Source: Phoronis pallida (lineage: Eukaryota > Phoronida > Phoronidae). From it: a stretch of 11,370 bases of DNA. The stretch covers positions 1-11,370 of the forward strand of contig JAOXYC010209461.1 in NCBI GenBank assembly GCA_028565715.1. Reading direction: 5' to 3'. The notes under the pieces were generated by a model, which saw nothing but the letters and a program-made list of their open reading frames with translations, did no database searches and was not told the DNA's origin. Of this stretch, positions 1 through 9,200 are shown in pieces. Each line of letters begins with the position of its first letter. The stretch's first letter is position 1. Both the position numbers and the translations under genes were made by a program.

Positions 1-252
1 TTCCTATGACTGTTACTCAGCACGTTGCCAACTTTACGATCATTCATATATACTTGGTAACCTTTGACCTTAACACCGCCATATAAGCGAGGTTCTCCCC
101 ACTCGATGACAAACTCATCAAAGGCAACAGATCGTGTAAATAACTGAGGAGCGTCTGGTGATCCAGGGATCATGACTTGGACACTTTGTGTGAGGACCGC
201 TAGACTGTCACCGCTGGTGAACTGTGGCTCTATAGTGATCTCATAAACGCAC
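1..252 (-). CDS. Exon n (partial): end of FN3-9 and start of FN3-10
   Basis: The acceptor is GGTATTCTCAG|G. The left end of the window cuts the exon, so its donor is not seen. At least 252 nt code codons 941-1023. CVYEITIEPQFTSGDSLAV is the F-G region of FN3-9, and MIPGSPDAPQLFTRSVAF links into FN3-10. There FVIEWGEP carries Trp991, and VKGYQVYMNDRKVG is strands C-C'. The gene plainly continues to the left with the rest of FN3-10. Confidence 0.92.
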
Positions 253-3200
253 CTGAGAATACCAGAGATAAAATAGTACAAGATGGCTTTCCATTGCAGA
301 CTATCAAACGTATGCAGTGCTTATGAAGTTTTTCAATGGTGTCCGCATTATAACACAATAATCACTTCAATTCCTAATAAATAGTTCCTGGACTTTAATT
401 AGAGCTCATTAAAAACAAGAGCAACATCACGATGAACAATAGTCTCTAGGAAGTTTACTGATCTTGCCTGTAACTAAAAGTTTCAGTTTAAGACAGTTTG
501 TAATGGCTTCAAAGACTGACAAGGAAATAGAACATATACAAACTCAAAACTATCATGCAAAAATTCTTTTTTAAAAAGAAAATAAGTTTTGAACTCACTT
601 GTTTTTAGTCACCGGTATTGTACACTTGCGAGTGTTGGGTTCTACAACTTTCCTCTGGACCAAACCGTCATCTAAACACACCCATATTGCACTGAACTGT
701 TTCACATTGCTAGAGTTCTCCTGCACCGTCCATTCAAAGTCTATATCACCGAAATCACACCCTCCACACACCTCATGGTTGTATTTAGCAGACACAGTTT
801 CAATATTTCCTAAAAGAGGAGAAATAACTTTATACTACTGTCTGATATATTTAAAAAAAGACATTGTAAACAATTTAGTCATGCTGGAGCCAGCAGACAC
901 GTCACATTATATTACTCTGAACATCTATGATTGACTTATGAGCTCAACTAAATTGGGCTAAGGTGAGTTGGTTGCGAAAATTATGCACATTTTTTACCAA
1001 TTTGCTGATGGCTGACAACCAGCTAGGTATTGTCACGAAGTATGTTGTGTAAGTTTGAATAGAAATGTTAACTTTACATTTGAAAATGAGCTTTTGTGTC
1101 TTTTCATTACCCCAACATTAAATCTAGAAATTGAAAGATAAAAATCCTTTACCATGTTGAATTCTTGGAAGCATCACTTCTAATGGTTCAGACGGTGACT
1201 CGTCATTGTCGTCCTCTTCCGCTGGAACTGTCTGACTGTCCACTGACTTCTGACTACTGTTAGAGCTGGCCGACCCAATGGTTCCTCTCAACTGAACAAA
1301 ACAAGAGATATTTGAAGTGAACCATTAACACTGTCTTGTATACAATGTCTATGTTTCATTGAAGTTGACGAAACTTTTCAACTTTGAATGTAGTCACGAA
1401 ATGATAAATAAAACGTTTAATTATGTTTTTGGAATATTGGTTTCCTAAGTCAGACATTTTTTAAAAATCTTTTTCCATTCCGACTTCTCAAAAATAAAAA
1501 CTATTCAGTGAAATTTTAATTGAATTCAATTTTGTAAATAAATGCATTCAAAATTTGTTTACAATGCATGTGATCATTATAAAATAATTAAATGCCTTGG
1601 TTCAAAATAAAACACTAAAACTTTTAAACCTAATTATTTGAAAACCATATTTCTAAAGTGAGGCTATTGGCATAACAAGATGTTTCCAACATATCAATAG
1701 CTATGACCCACCTTACGCCTCCTCTCCCTCTTGACATCTTCAGTACATGTAAGAGCCACCATCACAATACTATACGTGCGTCCTGGCCTACATTTAGTCA
1801 GTGTACAGCTTTGTGCCGCCGCCCCCAGCATCATGTGTGACTTCCCATTAATCTCTAACCTATATCCTTCAAGGCATCTCTTAACATACACTGGTTCATC
1901 GTCCTCAGTTTGACCCACTACTGAAAACAACAATGGTTTCTCCCAAAATAGATTAACACTGTTTCCGGTGAAACCCGATAAATATATCTTCGGGGCTTCG
2001 ATTGGTGCTCTAGTCCGAGTGAGGATTGGTTCAGACATGATGTGTGCTGTGCGACGATTCTTTTCATCTTCTTCCATGCTTGAGACATTTATAACAGTTC
2101 GGATACTAACAATGGCTTCCAGCATGATTTTGTAATGAGCTCCTGGCGTTAAGCCCGTAATTTCTGTCCGACAGTCACTTGCTAGTAATTCTTTATGCGA
2201 GGCAGTCTCGAGGAATTCGTCGTTATGGGAGTCACTGTGTTTTATCTCCGACCAGCGTATGATACCACCCTGCAGTTTATTCGAACCTTGAACAAGCGCA
2301 GGTTTCCACGATACAATCAGGGACGTTGGTTTGGTTTTGACAATTTGTAAGTCACAAGGAGGCACAGTTCCTGATGTCTTTGTAATCATACAACAAAACG
2401 GTAGCCATTCCGTATCACGAGGAATAAGCTTAGAGTCTCTGGGTAAAACACGATTTTTGAATAACCGTTGTTTATCTGCGGCTAAATTGTCAAAGAATTC
2501 TTCAGTTATTGCGGTGATTATTATGTCATATTCTGTCGACTCTTTCAGATTTTCCAAGATGGCGGTTGTCTTGTCCGGAAGTAATTCCACGTAGACGTTT
2601 TCTGTTTTTTGAGTTGATGTTCTTGGAATAGCATCAACGCGTAGAGCTGTAAATAGGTGAGTCATAATAAATAACAGTTTATTCAAAAACATCTTAAAGG
2701 TCTGCTTTAATCTTTCTAATAACCACTTGGATATACAGTCATGTAACTTAAAGTAGAATCCAAGTAAATCAAATGTAACATATCTTACATTGCATGGACT
2801 GTCGTTGAACAACAAACGGGTGAAAATGGTAGAAGCTTCCAAAGTCTGAAAACTGTAACAGTTATTTGTATTCAAACTTTATCGAAGTTGGTGACCAAAG
2901 ACATATACTTAGCGATACTCGATTGCCGCGCGATTGTTTCAGTCTGTCGGGCTAAGTTCAGTCTACTTGACAGTGTGTGAGACTAGTTTTTATCAATGAC
3001 TAAACCAAAACTATCCCTCACCTACGACCTCGACCCCATGTTCCCTGGGAGGATCCCATGCCAACATAAGACCATGACATGTGGTGGCGACGACGCCCAG
3101 ATTACTGGGTGGGTCAGGAGGCTGTGCTGTCTTCAGCGTAATGAACTCTGACTTGGCAGTCAATATGAACGTCTGGGGACTGTTTTTGTCTTCATCAAAT

Positions 3201-6200
3201 GTTTGATCTGAAAAATAGATTTTTTTTTATGTGGTTGAAAAGTAAACTTTTACTACGGGCTATTCTAGGGGGGAGGTGGTTTAATTAATTAATATGGGTA
3301 GGTGGGTATTTTGTGAAAAAAACATATATTAAGTATAAGAAAAAAATTAATTAAAATATATGGGTAGGTGGGTCTAAAGAAAAGTGCCTCCCATCCAGGG
3401 ATACGTTTTTTGCTGGAATAGCCCCAAGTTTAAATCCTTGATATTAACTCACCATTATTGATTTATATGATTTATATAATAAACAACATTTCATTTGAGG
3501 ATTGTTTCCAGTCTACCGAATATCTATTCATACAGCATAGTATTTTACAACATTATAATACAGAACCAGAGATCACGAGCAATTTACAAAATGTCGTGAA
3601 GGAAAAAATCCTCTTTTCACTAGCTACTCTAAATTTTGACAGAAAAACTTGCTAACTCAAATAATATTAAGTGGGATTATCATGTTTAACAGTTTTCTTG
3701 AAAGTGATACCTTCTTGGATGTTAGCATATTTCTGTCGTTTCCTAGCCTCCACAACAACTGTGTAAACTGTATTGGTGGTCAAACCATCAAGCTGAAGAT
3801 GATCATCTGAAATGAAACGAAAATTTCAGCATTTTTGTAAATCTTAGGGCCTGTCAAACAGTGGCTGTCAGACTTGATTGTACAAAAGAGTGGTGTTAAA
3901 ATTATGAATACAAATTAAGGTATGCTTTTACTGGCTGAAAGTGAAAAATTTGAAGACAGAAAAATTAGGAACTTGATTGGGAGTTCCGAGTTTTTCTGTC
4001 TTTTCAAATTTATTACCAAAAGTATGACATAGAAGGGCAATAAGTTTCACATTTTTTTCTCAGTCTATAATGCAGTTACCAAATGATATAGTGTACTTAA
4101 TCCCATTTTTTGCAATGAACTCCATCATTTCTCAGAAAATGATTTTTTTTTCCTATAAAAACAGTTGAATAATTTTCAACGACATCTTTGCTAATGAAAT
4201 GTAGAGAGGATAAAAATAATTCATTAAAGTGATTTTATCATTCCAAAATACTATTATCTTACCATTGACTGTTTGACTGATAATGTTGTCAATGGGTTGT
4301 CGTCCAGGCCACCATGTGACCTGGTAACTGTCTGGGGGGATGTAATGTGAACGTGGCTTCTCAACTGAAAAGAAAAATGAATGAATGAATGAAAAAGATC
4401 AAATGATCTTGACACTATCAATTCACAATCTTTAGTAAAAAATTGACAGCTATTTTCTTTTTTAAAAGAGTATGTCAGACCTGTTCTTTTAAACGAAGAA
4501 GCAAAGCTTCCCTAATGAATCTTAGGCACAATGAACGTGTCAAGTGAGTACTGTCTAACCTGCAGGTCTAACTTATTGCTTGTCAGACAGTGATTCACTG
4601 AATAAGAAAGATTTCAAACTTAACGCTATCTCTAAAAGCACTGAAAAACATGTTTTCAATGTAAGGAAACAAAACAAACTACACACCAACTGCAAAACAC
4701 CATTACTATGGTCAAATTGTCAAGAACTTCCACAGACAAAATTATTCGTGGTCTTCTGAACATTCCCCTAAACACTTTCATATAGCTCCAAGTAAACATT
4801 GACAATATGACAACAAAAGTGATCAAGGCTAATTAAACAAGAACCATACATGGTCAGGGCTAGTTAAACAAGAACTATACATGGTTGGGGCTCTTGTAGA
4901 TTTGCATAGTACAGTTCATGTTATCAACTAGAATCAGAATGTAAACATAGATGAATCTATATAATGGAGGCTGGTGTTTTTGTAAGGAGACTTAGTTGGC
5001 TAATAGCTTGGTTTGTTTGCGTTTCCCTGTGGTGAATGTTTAGTTATGAATGACTAAATAGGATTTAAATGTGAATTCATTGCCTATTGATGAATATAAA
5101 CATGTTTTGACAACTCAAGGAACTTTCAGCTTTTGCTGTTCAAATTTTATTGAATATATAAATCTATTGCAGTGATTTCAAATATAATATTATTTGCAGA
5201 CAAACAAATAATAATTTAAAAGTAAAGTAACTTAAAGGAGAATGTTATCATTACAATAAAAAAATGATCTACAATAGTCAAAGTTTTTTTTCTGATGTTG
5301 ATATAATTACGGAACATTATAACGACATGGTCCTACACATTGGAAAAACTAATTTTCTTAAATAATTCTAAAATTTCAAACCCAAACAAGAAAATTATCA
5401 TATAAATCTAAGGCATGGATCACTGTGTAAGATCAAAAACAAATGGATGACCATTTGGCCGCATCTTACCTGTATTCCAGACGAGCATGGCTGAATGTCC
5501 CGTCACCTGCTCACACCATACCTTGGTGGGGGGCTGTACGAGGCCGGTGAAGTGAAACACCAGCTTAGGCCCAGGTTTACACGCAGAGTACTTCTCAGTT
5601 AGCGGAACATCTGTTAACAACATATTAAACTTCATTCAATTCCAATCACAACAGGTGTTTAGAACGTTAATATTTTTCATTTCAGTTAGGAAAGAAAATC
5701 TTTGCCGTAGTTCATTATAACTATCACTCTGTAAACTTGTTTTTTTTCTTAGCTCATTTGTTAAACAGCTAGGAGAGTTTCCCCAATCGATTTTTATGAC
5801 GTAAACCTAGGCAGAATTCGCCCGATCGAGCATACATCATGAAATAAAACAAAAAATTATTTTTTGTACTTCAAGGAACACTTCAATAGGCAATATAATT
5901 CACAAAACATTAACTTGCCATCATTGTGTCCAATCCCAGAATCCCCATCATTTCCTGTTGTCTTGTCTTGATTTCTTCCCACTGGATGTTCCGTAAGTGC
6001 AATCATTTGTAACGTGAGTTTGTCTCCAAGATTCACATCTGTGATACGCATGTTGTTCACTTCTGGTGGGATCATAGATCCGTATAATTTGCCATTGCGA
6101 AAAAGTTGAAATCCCTGAAGTACCAAACATGATGAAAAATATTTTTTCAATTTTTCAAACATATCCACAAACAGTGAAGTCTTGAAGTCAAGTTATTGGT

Positions 6201-9200
6201 AAGAAAATGTCACAACTTCTGTTTGTGGCCAAAATAAACACAGAGTAGAAAATCCAATAAAAACTTATTTAATAGCATGTTCTGGTTACTTTTTTCGTAT
6301 TTTTTGTATAAATCCAAAGTTTATATACATTTATAATAATTTCATATTAATTTATAGTTCCCGGACAAGTTTCAAAATTTTCTATCTTTTAAACTAATTC
6401 CAACAAGACTTGCTTATATGACAACTAGTTAAGACTATATTAGTTAAAACTAAATCAACTATTGAAATATACACAAATGTGGCCCAAAATACCATTTCCT
6501 CCTAGACTTACCGACAATACTGCCTCTCCCAGCTGCTGTGGTGTTTCCCAGGTGATGTCAATCCCCTCAGCTGACATACCTTCAATCTTAATGACAGGTG
6601 AAAGGGGCGGAGCTGCACACATGATTGGCAGCGTGTTGGACAGCTCACTGTCACAAAGACAATAATGATTGCGCACACTGCTGTCACACTTCTGTTGGCC
6701 AGCAAACGACTGCAAGACAATAAATATAGTATAGACATGATTGTGATGCTGAATGTATTGTTCTCTTCTTCTAGTCTTGTTGAACACTAGCCAACTATAA
6801 TATTGAACCAGTAATTTTTTTCAGCCCAGGGTAATAATAAGTTTTTTTATTAGACTCAACAACAAAATATGACAATTGTTGATCAATGATTATTTTACGC
6901 AAGGTGGTCACAATTTCTCCGTGATTATTAGTTCTAACAATGCTCAACATTCAACTTAATTCACTCTAGCGAAAGGAGACGCGATTGCGCGTTCACTTCT
7001 GACAGGATGTGGACAAATAGTAGCGCCCTCTGAATTGTGTAATTGAAAGTAAAGGGAAGTTTTTCGGCAGTTTATTTGGCGTCAAATTCTGAGAAATCCA
7101 CGGGCCTCAATGCAAGCCAACAACCACTATTGTGCCAATGGGTGTATATGCCGACACCAGGAAGTTTAAGAACTTGGCGAAGTATCCGTGGTTGAAAGGA
7201 ATATCATTCCACAAGTTACCTACCCCCGGAGTTTGTCCACATAAACAGACAACTTTCCAGAAGTGAACGGGCATTCGCGTCTCCTTTTGCAAGAGTGAAT
7301 CAAGTCCAATGTTGAGTATTGCGTTTTCAAATAATTGAATAAATATACAAAATCGGAGAAATACTGACAGGGGTTGTTAATTTAAAGTAATGACATTTCT
7401 AAATTTACTCAACATGATTTTTTAAAAGAACTTGGTTGGTTCCAAAAGTTAAACTTACCCTTATATTGACATCATAAGACTGGCCCGCCTCCAAATCTGT
7501 CAAACAATACTGATAGCCCTCCTTATCATTGATCTGATTGGCTCTTAGTTCAGCATGCCACACCCCATCCACATAAACACTGAAACATCAAGTCGGGAAG
7601 TTAACCTATCGTGCTACCAAAAATGTATTTTCATTGATACCTACAATTATCATTTTTTTTCAAATTTTCACATTTTATCAAAATTCTATTGTTGGACGAA
7701 ATAATACAAGTGTTGAACAAACTGATATTATGTCTATGTGGGCTTTTTTTAAAAAACAACTGGATACACAGATATACACAAATTGAATGAACAAAAAAAC
7801 AGAAATTCAGAAGAAACTGTAACAGAATTAAAAAATAAGTAAATTAAAACTCGTTTTTGTTAAATTATTGACAAAGAACACTTTTTCCTACTAATTTTTA
7901 ATTATTTTGTTGAAAGGCACCATAGAAATGATGTGTAAAATAAATATTTTAGAAACACAAAAAATTACCAGTAGAATAGAACATCCTCATTCGGTGATGG
8001 TATCTTGCGCAGAATGACCTTCTCCCAGCCAATGAGAACTGAGCCCTTCTTATACGACGGCTGAACATGAATGACAGGAGGGATGGGCCTGCGTGGACAC
8101 GTCATCTTGAGAGGTTCTGACTCATCACTGTTACCCACGGGATGCTTTGTGATTGTCTTGATTGTGACTTTGACGGTTTTGCCTGATGATAGAAGATTTC
8201 TATTAAATAAGAGGTTATGTTGTGTTAAAACAGGGCAAACAAGTTCGTTTTGCCAAATTTTCATGGACTTAAAATTTATCTGAGCAATCACAAGATTCAA
8301 CAAAATTGATCTAATTGCATGTAATTGTTGAGTTTTGTGTGGTAGTAGAATTTCAAACTTATTTATATATTTACCAATCAACAGTTTGAAATAAAAACAT
8401 TTTGTCTTTTTTCGCATCAGTAAGCGCCATAGAGACGGAACAGTTTTACCAATTTATCTTGCAATACAATGACGACATTAATTTCTAAAACCTTCCAGAC
8501 AATCAAAACCAGGTCAAAACTAAGTCACAATTAGTATCCGATCGAAGAATTAAACTGAAAATAATGAATATCCTACCAGGTTTCAGGTTGTCTATATTAG
8601 TCTGTCTCACGATGGCGCTCAATGTTTCACCAACTTTCTGCCCGTCAACCAACACATCATAACCAAGTACATGTATATCTTCATGACATTTACCTGGCTC
8701 CCACTCAATACTCACCTGTAATTAGACATTCAAACAAATGATAATTAATCTGATCTTTGGGATTCAAACAAATATTAATTAGATTAATCTGATCTGGGTG
8801 TTGACTTGAATTATAAGTAACGGGGCAGCTTCTGGCATTGACATAACGTGTGAAATAAATTGTTGGCATAATCTCAAGATTAGATACAAAACATCAGGTG
8901 ACCAAAAAAAATATTCAGAGCCAATCACTAAAGAATTGTCCACATAATTCTTTCAAAATATACACAAGTGCCTTTAACATAGCAATTATTTTAGATTCTG
9001 AAATTTATAAGCCCCAAGGCACAGGCTTTCCAACTTTCATAACAAGTGGATTCTTTAATTTTAATTCATTTTAATTAAAAAAGTATAAACCCATATCACT
9101 GACATACAGACACTCTCAAAATCACTGACATAGCAACAACTTCTTTTAGCGACTAATTCTTGAGTTGAGTTTGGAAAATCAGCGCCAGAACACAATACGA

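Larger units (their letters stand above)
3208..3710 (-). other. Intron between exons i and j
   Basis: This intron is 503 bp with a GTATCA donor and a TTTTTCAG acceptor. It contains a small inverted-repeat element at 3257-3424, listed separately. The rest is AT-rich with no recognised feature. Confidence 0.87.
4365..5469 (-). other. Longest intron, between exons g and h
   Basis: This intron is 1,105 bp with a GTAAGA donor and a TTTTCAG acceptor. It holds a short ATGA run near 4377-4392 and a two-copy 31-bp tandem repeat at 4827-4888. I searched for a further in-phase exon and saw none. Direct joining of exons g and h already gives a continuous FN3 domain. Confidence 0.85.

Noticed and set aside
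599-934. 111-codon open frame on the plus strand
   Set aside because: It is the antisense of exon m continued into an intron. The minus strand has splice sites, phase agreement and domain sense.
1731-2594. Plus-strand open frames at 1731-1913 and 2331-2594
   Set aside because: They are antisense to the large FN3 exon and have no coding character of their own.
2647-2875. Upstream extension of the large exon as an N-terminal start
   Set aside because: The frame stays open, but the first possible codon is TTG, not ATG. The translated part is unlike FN3, and the acceptor at 2647-2648 gives phase agreement with exon j.
3458-3655. 65-codon plus-strand open frame in an intron
   Set aside because: It is an AT-rich chance frame with no recognisable protein features and no gene signals around it.
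7107-7292. 61-codon open frame on the minus strand inside the foldback element
   Set aside because: It lies in the interior and right arm of the inverted-repeat element, has no splice context and matches no transposase motif. It is most likely chance.
8183-8417. Upstream extension of exon c starting at an ATG near 8417
   Set aside because: An alternative internal start cannot be excluded, but the extension has intron-like composition and splicing at 8183 rebuilds a continuous FN3 domain.
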